Of a stretch of 44,036 bases of DNA, positions 15,923 through 24,503 are shown one piece after another. Below the pieces are notes generated by a model. That model was not told the origin of the DNA. It ran no database searches and saw only the letters and a program-made list of their open reading frames with translations. Position 1 is the first letter of the stretch, and every line of letters begins with the position of its first letter. Both the position numbers and the translations under genes were made by a program. The DNA is from Candidatus Omnitrophota bacterium (GTDB lineage: Bacteria > Omnitrophota > Gorgyraeia > Gygaellales > Profunditerraquicolaceae). Location of the stretch: positions 1 through 44,036 of the forward strand of contig JAQTTQ010000005.1 in the NCBI GenBank assembly GCA_028710685.1, given 5' to 3'.

Positions 15923-17190
15923 TAACGCCCCCAGATAAACCAAACAAATAAATAGGCAGCAAAAACTGCGGCAAAAGTAAAAGGAACCCCTATCTTCATA
16001 AAATCCTTAAAACTTACCCTATAACCTTCTTTTTTAAGCAAACCACAGGCAACAATATTTGCGGAGGCGCCAATAGGGGTAATATTACCTCCTAGGCTTG
16101 CCCCAATAAGTAGGCCGAAAAGAAAAAGCGTAGGGTCTATATTCAATTTCGCGGACATAGATATGGCAACCGGAAGCATAGCTGCCAAGAAAGGGACATT
16201 ATCTACAAAAGCAGAGATGGCTACGGACATAACAACTATGATGGTATAGCCTAAAAATATATTCTGTCCGATTAAACCCGAAAGAAAACCGGAGAAAAGT
16301 TCAATCCAGCCGGTAATGGATATAGCGCCGATAATAATAAATATCCCGATTAAGAAAAAAGTCGTCTCCCAGTCAAGCCCCCCCAGCCCCTTAAGAATTG
16401 ACCCCTTCTTAGCGAGGCGCTGCCAGATGAGTGAAAGAGCCCCGAAAATGACGCACAAAACCCCTGCCGTATAAGAAAAACTGGTTTCAATAAATGAAGC
16501 TGCCGCTAAAGCAAATATCAGAATAACCAAAATAAGCGCAGGGACCCACGAATTCACCTTTTCAACAGGGACAAGTTTAACCTTCTCCTTGTTCCCTTTA
16601 AATATAAAATATAAAACCATAAAAGATGCGATTGCCCCGGTTTGTACCGCAAAAAATATGCTGGGCCTCCCCTTGTAAAAGAAGAAATCCGAGAAATTCA
16701 TATCGGCAAAGCCTCCTAAAAGCATACTTGGAGGATCCCCGATTAAAGTAGCTGCACCCTGCAAATTACTGCATATTGCAATAGCAATCATCATATTCAA
16801 GGGGTTAATTTTGAGCTTTTTTGCCAAGGATATGGCTATAGGAGCAATAATGAGGACTGTAGCGACATTTTCAACAAAGGCTGAGATAAAACTTGTCAGC
16901 ACGCAGATGAATAAGACCGACCACGCAGTATTCTTAGCGCGATTAACAATAATTTCCGCTAGATATGCCGGTACACGGCTTAACATAAAGACATCCGCCA
17001 CAGCCAGCATACCCACAAATATCCCCATGACATTCCAATTTACGGAAATAAATGCCTGATGCGGGGTAATGACCTTTAAAACGACAATAAAAAAAGCCCC
17101 TAAAAGTGCCAAGTGGGCCCTCTTATTCGGGAATAATATAAAGGAAATATACGCCAAAATAAAAACCGCTAAAGCTAATACATTATTCAT
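15922..17190 (-). CDS. ArsB/NhaD-type ion transporter (CitMHS superfamily)
   Basis: 422 aa, about 11 hydrophobic segments. Two related halves each carry the IT-superfamily hairpin: SAFVENVATVLIIAPIAISL near 100 and SAFVDNVPFLAAMLPVAISM near 335, and the loops NLQGAATLIGDPPSM and GGNITPIGASANIV. These mark Na+/H+ antiporter or arsenite-type permeases. It has its own promoter and a good ribosome site (AAGGAGA), and its stop overlaps the permease start. Substrate could be Na+/H+, arsenite or a dicarboxylate; no arsR or arsC gene is nearby. Confidence 0.87.
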   Translation of the reverse strand: MNNVLALAVFILAYISFILFPNKRAHLALLGAFFIVVLKVITPHQAFISVNWNVMGIFVGMLAVADVFMLSRVPAYLAEIIVNRAKNTAWSVLFICVLTSFISAFVENVATVLIIAPIAISLAKKLKINPLNMMIAIAICSNLQGAATLIGDPPSMLLGGFADMNFSDFFFYKGRPSIFFAVQTGAIASFMVLYFIFKGNKEKVKLVPVEKVNSWVPALILVILIFALAAASFIETSFSYTAGVLCVIFGALSLIWQRLAKKGSILKGLGGLDWETTFFLIGIFIIIGAISITGWIELFSGFLSGLIGQNIFLGYTIIVVMSVAISAFVDNVPFLAAMLPVAISMSAKLNIDPTLFLFGLLIGASLGGNITPIGASANIVACGLLKKEGYRVSFKDFMKIGVPFTFAAVFAAYLFVWFIWGR

Positions 17191-17212
17191 ATTTTATCTC
17201 CTTAACATTATT

Positions 17213-17240
17213 ATTTTATTACTTACTAACTACTTGTCAA
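17213..17240 (-). promoter_or_regulatory. Promoter of the ArsB/NhaD-YraQ pair
   Basis: Minus-strand -35 TTGACA (17240-17235), 16-nt spacer, -10 TAAAAT (17218-17213), followed by an AAGGAGA ribosome site before the ATG at 17190. The rest of the 215-nt gap up to 17405 is AT-rich; I see no gene or terminator there. Confidence 0.7.
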
Positions 17241-17405
17241 TTACAATTAGGACCGAATAAGGAATTTACTTTAAAATTGTTTTAATATTTAATTCTAAAA
17301 ACAGAATAAACCAAATAACAAAATCTGCAAGGCATTGAAGTACTTACCGGTATTTACTATAAATTTTAAGCGCTATTATCACAACAAAATGGCAGGATTT
17401 ACTGA

Positions 17406-17786
17406 TCAGGTAAAACTGATTATCGTGATGCCGATTATGATAAAAACTATGCCCAGCCAGCGCCTGAAACTTACGCGCTCTTTCAAGACAAATCTCGAGG
17501 CAACAGCAATAAATACATAATGCATACTATCCGCGGAAAAAGCAAAACTTAGATCTGCCCTGGATAAAACAAATAACCATATACAAAGCGAAATAATACT
17601 GAATAAGAAACTAATCCATACCCGGGGTATTAAAATCAATTTAAAGATAAATTTCGCTATCTTCAAGATGTTTCCTGAAGGAGCAGTCAAAGAATTTATA
17701 GCGGACTTCAAAAAAAGCTGGTTTATGGTATCGCAGGCACTGGTTAAGGCTATAAGAAAGAGAGTAAAAACTACGCCTTCTTTCAT
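17406..17786 (-). CDS. Half-size EamA/SMR-like transporter subunit
   Basis: 126 aa with four predicted membrane helices, ending in the EamA-type pattern FVLKERVSFRRWLGIVFIIIGI. Proteins of this size (EmrE, ArnE/ArnF type) work as dimers. The gene overlaps the preceding 138-aa homologue by 4 nt (ATGA), so a heterodimer is likely. Neighbouring genes suggest a lipid-linked or amine-bearing substrate moved across the inner membrane, but the sequence does not say which. Confidence 0.82.
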   Translation of the reverse strand: MKEGVVFTLFLIALTSACDTINQLFLKSAINSLTAPSGNILKIAKFIFKLILIPRVWISFLFSIISLCIWLFVLSRADLSFAFSADSMHYVFIAVASRFVLKERVSFRRWLGIVFIIIGITIISFT

Positions 17787-18199
17787 CGCAAAGAAACCTC
17801 GCTCTCTTTAGTGCTTAATGAAACAAAGAAAACTCCCACTAATATAAAAATTACCCCTATCCAGCGGAATAGGCTGACACTCTCACCTAAGAATAAGGCT
17901 GAAGATAAAGGGATAAGTATGTAGCTGAAACTGGCTATCGGCACGGCAACACTTAAATCAATCTTGGAGAGAATAGCAGACCAGATAATAAATGTGCATA
18001 AAACAGAGACCAGGCCAAGCCAGAGAAAAGGTGAAGAAAACACTCCTCCGAGAAAAGTTAAACCGGCAGAGACAGTATTGATATCAAGATGATCCTGGGT
18101 TAATGCACCTTTCTTGAATAATAGGTGGGTGAGTGTCTCCAGAATATCCGAGAAAATAAGAAAAATGAGTATCTTTAAGGTTAATCTTTTTTTAATCAT
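17783..18199 (-). CDS. Half-size EamA/SMR-like transporter subunit (partner)
   Basis: 138 aa, four hydrophobic helices and the C-terminal signature LFLGESVSLFRWIGVIFILV, homologous to the next gene. Adjacent, overlapping small transporter genes such as arnE/arnF encode two-subunit flippases. It overlaps the end of the FemAB-like gene by 8 nt, tying transport to that protein. A drug-efflux pair (EbrAB-like) is an alternative. Confidence 0.82.
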   Translation of the reverse strand: MIKKRLTLKILIFLIFSDILETLTHLLFKKGALTQDHLDINTVSAGLTFLGGVFSSPFLWLGLVSVLCTFIIWSAILSKIDLSVAVPIASFSYILIPLSSALFLGESVSLFRWIGVIFILVGVFFVSLSTKESEVSLR

Positions 18200-19325
18200 T
18201 ACGGGTATCCCTGAGATCAGTATCGAAATTATCCGGCTTCAGGATAAGCGAGAGAAGCTTCAATATAATATTAACCAACCGGTTATCATGCCTTAAGTAT
18301 ACATAAAGCGGCAGGAGCCTGCTGCCCAGCCTTAATTTAGCGCAATAATCCGTCTGGCCCGTTTTATAAAAACGCACTCCGTTATTTATACACCACTCTA
18401 TATTATGGCACCAGCTTACAAAATACAAATGATGGCGACTGGAGATATCATAATCGAATCCGATAAACTTATCAATGAATAAATCATTATATAAAAAACA
18501 AAGGTTGAAGGCCCCCAGCCTGCCGTTTACATAATAAAAGAAAATCTTAATATTGGGCTGCATATTTCTGCTTGCGCTTATAAAGAATTCTTTGGTAAGC
18601 CGTTCAAATTTAGTCCCGCCCTGGTGATGCGTATCAAGATAAAGCCTATACACATCTTCCATAGCGCTATCCGCCTCCCCCATCAACCTTACCTCGATCT
18701 TTGCCTGGCTATAAGCGCTTCTTATCTTGCGCCTGAGACTCTTCCTACTCGAAGCGCCTAGGCTTTGCAGGTAATCCTCAAAAGAATGAAAATTTAGTTC
18801 GTTAACCGCGGAAGGAAAACTATTCAGCCTGAAAAAACCTTTTCCCGTAAGGATCCTTAACCTTTCTGCCTGCTCCTGCGGAAAATCTTTAAAAATAGTA
18901 AGCCTTGCCTTTTTACTTTTAGCAAACCCCTTTAAGCCGGCAATAAGAGTACCTAAGGCATCGGGCTCATCTTCCTTATCTAAATCCAAGCCAATAACCC
19001 CACTCTCTCCAAACGGTGAGCCGCAAAACAATGTCTTTATAATCAAAAATCGCGGGTAAACCTTTCTTATCAATGCAATTGCAGCCTTTAACCAACCTTC
19101 GACAGCAATATCTAAATTGAAATCAGCGGTAAAAATAGGAGCGATAAGGCTCAGGCGGCCATTTTTATACAAAAGGGCGTAAAAGAAACTAAACTCCTCA
19201 AGACCGGACTCTTCAAGGGTTTTATAGAAAGCATAGCCCTCCGGAACATCTCTAAAAACCCTGTCCCAATCAAGCCTTGAAATGCTATTAACGGAATCGC
19301 AGACCTTAAACTCTTTTTTATCCAT
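18192..19325 (-). CDS. FemAB/GNAT-like protein (peptidogalycan biosynthesis, DUF482-like)
   Basis: 377 aa with the double-GNAT look of COG3146/FemAB-like proteins: DYLQSLGASSRKSLRRKIRS near 185-204, DVYRLYLDTHHQGGTKFERL near 224-243 and the C-terminal INNGVRFYKTGQTDYCAKLRLG near 326-347. Family members are thought to transfer acyl or aminoacyl groups to envelope polymers, but no activity is established for this subgroup. It heads the minus-strand unit that continues into the two half-size transporters and is divergent from a DegT aminotransferase 72 nt away. Confidence 0.75.
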   Translation of the reverse strand: MDKKEFKVCDSVNSISRLDWDRVFRDVPEGYAFYKTLEESGLEEFSFFYALLYKNGRLSLIAPIFTADFNLDIAVEGWLKAAIALIRKVYPRFLIIKTLFCGSPFGESGVIGLDLDKEDEPDALGTLIAGLKGFAKSKKARLTIFKDFPQEQAERLRILTGKGFFRLNSFPSAVNELNFHSFEDYLQSLGASSRKSLRRKIRSAYSQAKIEVRLMGEADSAMEDVYRLYLDTHHQGGTKFERLTKEFFISASRNMQPNIKIFFYYVNGRLGAFNLCFLYNDLFIDKFIGFDYDISSRHHLYFVSWCHNIEWCINNGVRFYKTGQTDYCAKLRLGSRLLPLYVYLRHDNRLVNIILKLLSLILKPDNFDTDLRDTRND

Positions 19326-19347
19326 TTTATCCAGAAAAATAAGTATC

Positions 19348-19376
19348 TTGAATTAACGAGTATTTTAACATAGAAT
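19348..19376 (+). promoter_or_regulatory. Promoter of the DegT aminotransferase-hydrolase pair
   Basis: -35 TTGAAT (19348-19353), 17-nt spacer, -10 TAGAAT (19371-19376). Transcription would start near 19383, leaving about 15 nt before the ATG at 19398 with no Shine-Dalgarno sequence. The divergent minus-strand promoter in the same 72-nt gap is not clear. Confidence 0.5.
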
Positions 19377-19397
19377 AGATGAAAACATTCAATAAAA

Positions 19398-20612
19398 ATG
19401 AGCATCTTTAACGAAATACCACCTACAGCCGGCTTGCCTCTTTCAATAAAAGAGATCCTGCCTATTTTTTATAATAAAGCCTCCGGCAGGCTTGAAGATG
19501 ATTTTAGAAAATTTCTGGAAGTTGATTATGCCTATATTACTTATTCCGGAACAGCGGCATTTTATATCATACTTACAGCGCTAAAGGAGATTTCTCCCAA
19601 GAAAACAGTTATTATACCATCTTTTATCTGTCCGCTCGTACCTTTGGCCATAGAAAGAGCCGGTTTAAATACGCTGGTATGCGACATATCAGAAGATGGT
19701 TTCGATTTTGAAATTAAGGCGCTAAAGGATACCTGCCTTAAAAATAATGACATACTGGCCATACTTCCCACGCATCTTGCCGGGATTGCCCTTAACCTTG
19801 ATCCTCTGGCGAATATAGCTAAAGAAAAAAACATCTTTATTATCGAGGATTGCGCACAAAGTTTAGGGGCAATGTACAAAGGCAAGAAACTTGGAACCAT
19901 AGGAGATTTTGGCTTCTACAGCCTCTGCCGCGGTAAAGGCATTACTATTTATGAAGGCGGGGTTATAACCGCTAAGCCTGAATATTCTAAATTAATTAAC
20001 GAGACTGCAAAAAAAATAGAAAGAAACAGCTATCTTTCCGAAAGCTTAAAATTACTTGAAATATTCCTTTATTGGATTTTCTACAGGCCGCAGTTATTCT
20101 GGTTTGCCTTCAGGATGCCGCAGATATTCTGGGAGATGCAAAATAAACCCGAGAAGGCATTTATCGAGTATTTTACCTCTGATTTCCCTGTACATAATAT
20201 ATCCAAAAGGAGAAAGGCTGTAGGCCATATGCAATGGAGACGGTTAGAAAAAGAGATCTCAAGCCAAAGGGAAAAGGCGCAGTATTATATAGATAATTTA
20301 GGTAAAATTAATGGCCTAAAAGTTATCTTTGAACCAGCGGGGACTTTCTCAAATTATCCATACCTTACCCTGTTATTTGATAAAGAAGAGGTTGCTGGTA
20401 AGACATTTAACCTATTCAAAGATTCCGGACTTGGCATATCTAGAATATATCTTTATGCTATTACATACTATAAATACCTGAAGAATATTTATTCCCCCGG
20501 TTCCTTTCCAAATGCCCAATATATTGCAAAAAGGCATCTTACCTTAACTACGAGTACCTTTTTAAAGAAAAGCCAGCAGGACTATATAATCAGCAAAATA
20601 AAAGGTTTATAA
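19398..20612 (+). CDS. DegT/DnrJ/EryC1/StrS-family PLP aminotransferase
   Basis: 404 aa fold-type I PLP enzyme. The start IPPTAGLPLS is characteristic of the family. YSGTAAFYIIL near 49-59 binds phosphate, D151 in IIEDCAQSLGA contacts the PLP nitrogen and K180 in CRGKGITIYEGG is the likely Schiff-base lysine. Family members aminate keto-sugars or related carbonyls for polysaccharides and antibiotics. Its stop overlaps the next start (TAATG). It stands divergent from the FemAB/transporter genes, and I infer shared pathway use. There is no sugar epimerase or glycosyltransferase next to it, so a non-sugar substrate is possible. Confidence 0.87.
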   Translation: MSIFNEIPPTAGLPLSIKEILPIFYNKASGRLEDDFRKFLEVDYAYITYSGTAAFYIILTALKEISPKKTVIIPSFICPLVPLAIERAGLNTLVCDISEDGFDFEIKALKDTCLKNNDILAILPTHLAGIALNLDPLANIAKEKNIFIIEDCAQSLGAMYKGKKLGTIGDFGFYSLCRGKGITIYEGGVITAKPEYSKLINETAKKIERNSYLSESLKLLEIFLYWIFYRPQLFWFAFRMPQIFWEMQNKPEKAFIEYFTSDFPVHNISKRRKAVGHMQWRRLEKEISSQREKAQYYIDNLGKINGLKVIFEPAGTFSNYPYLTLLFDKEEVAGKTFNLFKDSGLGISRIYLYAITYYKYLKNIYSPGSFPNAQYIAKRHLTLTTSTFLKKSQQDYIISKIKGL

Positions 20613-21472
20613 TGATAATTTTCTCATTAAAAGAAGACCGGCGCGAAACAAAGGAAATCCCTGATTCCAGTTTTTTTCTCGAGGGGGATAAGAACCTTTG
20701 TTTCCTGATACACGGGTTAACCGGTACTGCCAAAGAGATGAGCTCCATAGGAGTGCGGCTAAACAGAGAAGGCTTCTCCGTGGCAAGCCCAATGATGCTT
20801 GGGCACAACCAGTCTTTATCTGTGCTGAAGAGAATGCGCTGGCAGGAACTTTACGCAGGGATAAAAAAAGAATTTCTCAAATACGAATCGCGTTATGAAA
20901 ATATATTTGTGGGGGGCTTGTCATTCGGCGCGCTCATCGCAATACTATTGGCCTATGAATTCCCTGATAAAGTGCGCGCGATTAACTGCTTTTCCCCTAC
21001 CCTCTTCTTTGACGGATGGAATACCCCTAAAACAAAAATCCTTCTCCCTATAATATTTAAAACTCCACTTAAATATTATTTATATCTCAGGGAAGAATAC
21101 CCCTACGGGATAAAGAACCAGGAGCTGAGGTCAAAGGTAGAAAGTTTTTATAAGGCATCCGGGCTTTTCAACTACAGCAAGGTACACCTTTATGGATACC
21201 CGGTTATCCCGGTATCTAGTATGCATCAAAACCGCTTATTGGCAAAATATATCGGGAAGATACTCCCTTTGATCAAAACGCCAATACAAATCCTGCAGGC
21301 AAAGGAGGACGATATAACCAGCCCGAAGAATTCTTATTTTATATATGAACGTATCGGATCAAAAGACAAAAAGGTTATATTGCTGGAGGACTCCTATCAT
21401 ATAATCATTGCCGACCAAGAAAGGAAAAAGGTTGCTCAAGAAACTATTTCTTTCTTCAAGAAATACCGGTGA
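20612..21472 (+). CDS. Alpha/beta hydrolase (carboxylesterase/thioesterase-like)
   Basis: 286 aa serine hydrolase: oxyanion-loop FLIHGLTGTAKEM near 31-43, nucleophile S104 in GGLSFGA, an acidic residue in AKEDDITSP near 230 and the histidine of DSYHIIIAD near 266, in the order of Est30-type carboxylesterases. No signal peptide, so cytoplasmic. It is translationally coupled to the DegT aminotransferase. Release or trimming of an acyl intermediate is a guess from context. It ends 3 nt from the convergent arginase-like gene, with no visible terminator between. Confidence 0.87.
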   Translation: MIIFSLKEDRRETKEIPDSSFFLEGDKNLCFLIHGLTGTAKEMSSIGVRLNREGFSVASPMMLGHNQSLSVLKRMRWQELYAGIKKEFLKYESRYENIFVGGLSFGALIAILLAYEFPDKVRAINCFSPTLFFDGWNTPKTKILLPIIFKTPLKYYLYLREEYPYGIKNQELRSKVESFYKASGLFNYSKVHLYGYPVIPVSSMHQNRLLAKYIGKILPLIKTPIQILQAKEDDITSPKNSYFIYERIGSKDKKVILLEDSYHIIIADQERKKVAQETISFFKKYR

Positions 21473-21475
21473 TTG

Positions 21476-22393
21476 CTATGAGAATAGGGCAGAAATTATT
21501 TTAAGGTTGGTCAGCTCATTTACTGCAGAGATTTTCTCATTACTAAAGATATCTGCCTTAATATCCTTAGGATGGTCCAGTCTAGAGATAAAACTCTTCA
21601 ATCTTTTGGAAAAGAAAGGCTTGGAATAGTCTCCGGTAATATCTACCCCTAAAATATCCAGATTATTCCTTATGGATTTCAGCATCATTAGCAAATCCTC
21701 CAAAGAAAGATACCCTTCTTCCCAGTTAGTCAGGGCATACTCGCTTTTAAGGCAGTCTTTATCTATGGAGAGGTATACCTTTTTTGTAGGGAGCCTGGAA
21801 ATTACAGTAAGTAAAAAATCATTTAAATTTTTTCCTTTAAGCTCATCCCAATAAATCTTAGTTCTCAAAAACCCCTTCTCCAGCCTCATTGAACTATTGG
21901 AAGGAACCCTTCTTAGAAAAACCGTGGAAGGAATATGGGCATAAGGATAAATCTCTAGCCGGTTATTCTCTAATAATTTAAGGTTTCCGGTCTGTATATA
22001 AGGAAAGGCGATATCCTGCGAAGAAGGACCGATTAAAAAACACTTGAGAATACTTTTATTTCTCAGGGAACGGGTTACCCAGGAGCCGCAGCCAAGAAAC
22101 GGAGGCAGGATATCCCAATCGGGATGGAGATCAAAAACAATAAGTATAAACGGCTCGCTTATCTTTTCTGTAGTCAGGGAGCTTATATGGTGAAAATCTC
22201 CTGAGCCCAAGAAATTAATCCCTCCGGATATATCCTCTAGGCGCAGGCTAATAAGCCCTGCTGTCTTCCTGCTCATCCATAACCGAGCGGAAGAAGAGAA
22301 ATCTTTAAAATCAATTATTCTTGGATTATATGCTGAAAGTAACCTTTTTTGGCTTGTTAGGCTTCCGTCAAAATCTAATATACGGATATCCAT
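21476..22393 (-). CDS. Arginase-fold (ureohydrolase-like) metal-dependent protein
   Basis: 305 aa. Arginase/agmatinase/formiminoglutamase-type metal ligands are all visible: GSGDFHHI (D66, H68/H69), FDLHPDWD (D88, H90, D92) and LSIDKDCL (D211, D213), followed by the typical LGVDITGDYS near 254. This supports a two-metal hydrolase acting on a guanidine, amidine or similar C-N bond. The sequence is otherwise far from true arginase, so the substrate is open. It follows a class III aminotransferase by 27 nt; hydrolysis of a guanidine to an amine used by that enzyme would be chemically sensible. Confidence 0.78.
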   Translation of the reverse strand: MDIRILDFDGSLTSQKRLLSAYNPRIIDFKDFSSSARLWMSRKTAGLISLRLEDISGGINFLGSGDFHHISSLTTEKISEPFILIVFDLHPDWDILPPFLGCGSWVTRSLRNKSILKCFLIGPSSQDIAFPYIQTGNLKLLENNRLEIYPYAHIPSTVFLRRVPSNSSMRLEKGFLRTKIYWDELKGKNLNDFLLTVISRLPTKKVYLSIDKDCLKSEYALTNWEEGYLSLEDLLMMLKSIRNNLDILGVDITGDYSKPFFSKRLKSFISRLDHPKDIKADIFSNEKISAVNELTNLKIISALFS

Positions 22394-22420
22394 GGGGAAT
22401 CCCTTTACGGGCGGCAGAGG

Positions 22421-23836
22421 TTAAGCCTTTTTTATGGCCTTAATAAGTGCCTCTTCAAAAAGGTCACAGCCTAAATCCATCTCTTTCTGAGTGATATAGA
22501 AAGACGGGGCTATAGTAAAGACATTCTTATAGTAACCCCCTACATCCAGTATCAAGCCGCGCCTCTTTCCTCCGGAAGTTAATCTACCGCTTAAGCCTAA
22601 GTTTGCAATCCTATCAGTTAACTCTTTGTCAGGGGAATACCCGTCCTTCCCGCACATTTCAACACGTATAGCCAGACCTAAGCCATTAACATCGCCTATC
22701 TGCGGATATTTCTTTTGTAGGTCCTTAAAACGGCTTACCAGATACCTGCCTTTTCTGGGTACCTCCGTGGAAAAGTTAGATTCTTCGATAAGCTTCATGA
22801 CCTCCAGACCGACTGCAGTCCCAAGAGGATTGGAGGAAAAAGTGGAGTGGGTTGAGCCCGGCGGGAAAACCTTAGGCGAAATCAAGCTCTCCTTAGCCCA
22901 AACCCCTGATATCGGGTTTAATCCGTTGGTTAAGGCCTTGCCGAACACAATTATATCCGGAGTAACATTAAAATGCTCTATGGCCCAAAGCCTGCCGGTC
23001 CTGAAGAAACCCATCTGTATTTCATCATCCACAAAAAGTATGCCGTATCTATCCAGTATTTCTTTTAACCCCGAGAAATAATTCTGCGGAGGTATAATAT
23101 AGCCCCCTGTCCCCTGCACTGCCTCAACGTAAAAAGCGGCAAATTCGCACTTATTGGTTTTCTTATTTACCACCGAATGGTACTCGGTTTCAAAAAGGCG
23201 TTCGAATTGTTTCAGGCAATAAAAGTCGCAGAAATCTTTTTTCTTATCGTAAGGGCACCTGAAACAATACGGAAAGGGAATAAATAATGCCCGGTCTCCG
23301 AAATGTCCGAAACGTTCACGGTATCGAAAACTGGAGGTAATTGCCGAGGCCGCCAGAGTTCTGCCGTGATATCCTCCCATAAAAGCAAAACACAGGCTCC
23401 TACCGGAATGATTCCTCACCAGTTTTAGGGAATCTTCGAGGGCAGAAGAACCCCCGACATTAAAATGCACCCTGCCCTTCTCTTCAAAGGCAAGTTCGTT
23501 TCTCCGGGAAATTTTTGCGGCCAGCCTTATCTTTTCTTCATGCAGGTACTGACAGGCAAGCTGAGGGAGGGTATCGATTTGTTTCTTAAGCGCAGTGTTC
23601 AACCGTTTATTTCTGTAGCCGAAGTTAGCTGCCGAATACCACATCTGCAAATCAAGGTATTCAACTCCTTCGCTATCGTAAAGAAAACTCCCCTTCGCCG
23701 ACTTAAATATATTCAATGTATCCGCATAATGAACCGTATCCCCCCAAGAGCAATACTTAGCTTCCAATTCAAGCAAGTTTTCCTGACGGTTTATCTTGTC
23801 AGTCTTTGTCTCTCTTACTGCTAATTTATCACTCAT
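22421..23836 (-). CDS. Class III (omega) PLP aminotransferase
   Basis: 471 aa. VHFNVGGSSALEDSLKL near 123-139 binds phosphate, HGRTLAASA near 157-165 is the aromatic/Arg segment, D270 and E272 lie in FVDDEIQMGFFRTG and K300 in FGKALTNG is the PLP lysine. A four-cysteine insert (C191, C194, C203, C207) occurs in several class III subfamilies. The likely reaction is transfer of a terminal amino group of a diamine or omega-amino acid. The gene overlaps the phosphatase gene by 4 nt. Acetylornithine or lysine aminotransferase is possible, but no arginine-pathway genes accompany it. Confidence 0.88.
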   Translation of the reverse strand: MSDKLAVRETKTDKINRQENLLELEAKYCSWGDTVHYADTLNIFKSAKGSFLYDSEGVEYLDLQMWYSAANFGYRNKRLNTALKKQIDTLPQLACQYLHEEKIRLAAKISRRNELAFEEKGRVHFNVGGSSALEDSLKLVRNHSGRSLCFAFMGGYHGRTLAASAITSSFRYRERFGHFGDRALFIPFPYCFRCPYDKKKDFCDFYCLKQFERLFETEYHSVVNKKTNKCEFAAFYVEAVQGTGGYIIPPQNYFSGLKEILDRYGILFVDDEIQMGFFRTGRLWAIEHFNVTPDIIVFGKALTNGLNPISGVWAKESLISPKVFPPGSTHSTFSSNPLGTAVGLEVMKLIEESNFSTEVPRKGRYLVSRFKDLQKKYPQIGDVNGLGLAIRVEMCGKDGYSPDKELTDRIANLGLSGRLTSGGKRRGLILDVGGYYKNVFTIAPSFYITQKEMDLGCDLFEEALIKAIKKA

Positions 23837-24495
23837 ACAAGGCTCCTTTTAAAATAATCATAGACGTCTTCAAGCGATTTGTAGGAAAAACAGGTAAGCC
23901 TTTTGGACTTAAAGTGCTTTAAGAGGCTATCCTTGGCAAATACTATATCGGCATACTTTGACGGGCATATATCAGAACGGCCGTCACCTATATATATTAT
24001 TATAGAATCGCGCGAGACGTTTGCCAAGAGGTTTTTTGTCTTACAATGGGCGCAAATATTGCAATTCTTATTCCGGTGGGGGAAAACCGGGACTAAGGCC
24101 TGGCTCTTGAAATTGAGCTTGTTGGAATAAACCTTCAAGTTACTAATTCCATGGTTACGTAGGATCCGCCTTAATATGTAATCAAAGTTATCGCTCAATA
24201 CTATAGTTTTAATCTTTTTAGCGGATAGAGTCCTGACCAGCCTGTTAAAGTAGGGGTCAAGCTTAATGCCGGACAGGTAATGATCCAGCTCAGGCTTAGT
24301 AATAGACATCCCCCTTACCTGATCCTTAAGGCATTTATGCGAGCCTATTTTACCCGTTTCCCATTCTTTCTCCAGTTTAACCCAAAGGTTATCGCGGGAA
24401 AAAACCGGCAGCATACTGTCAAAGACATCACAGGTAGCAATAGTGTTGTCAAAGTCAAAGAAAACTATGCACTTTTGAGGGTTCACTACTTTCAT
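23833..24495 (-). CDS. HAD phosphatase, PHOSPHO/MtnX-like
   Basis: 220 aa from the ATG at 24495; an ATG at 24549 would add 18 residues and overlap the upstream gene by 46 nt. HAD motif I FFDFDNT lies near the N-terminus, motif II is IVLSDN, and motif IV is IYIGDGRSD. A cysteine cluster (NCNICAHCK) before motif IV resembles PHOSPHO1/PHOSPHO2 and MtnX relatives, which act on phosphoethanolamine/phosphocholine, PLP or a methionine-salvage intermediate. The substrate cannot be chosen from sequence. It lies between the radical SAM and aminotransferase genes in a coupled run. Confidence 0.82.
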   Translation of the reverse strand: MKVVNPQKCIVFFDFDNTIATCDVFDSMLPVFSRDNLWVKLEKEWETGKIGSHKCLKDQVRGMSITKPELDHYLSGIKLDPYFNRLVRTLSAKKIKTIVLSDNFDYILRRILRNHGISNLKVYSNKLNFKSQALVPVFPHRNKNCNICAHCKTKNLLANVSRDSIIIYIGDGRSDICPSKYADIVFAKDSLLKHFKSKRLTCFSYKSLEDVYDYFKRSLV

Positions 24496-24503
24496 AATAT
24501 TTT

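Noticed and set aside
17398-17414. Imperfect inverted repeat around TGATCA at the end of the EamA gene
   Set aside because: Short AT-rich arms and no T-run; not convincing as a terminator or attachment site.
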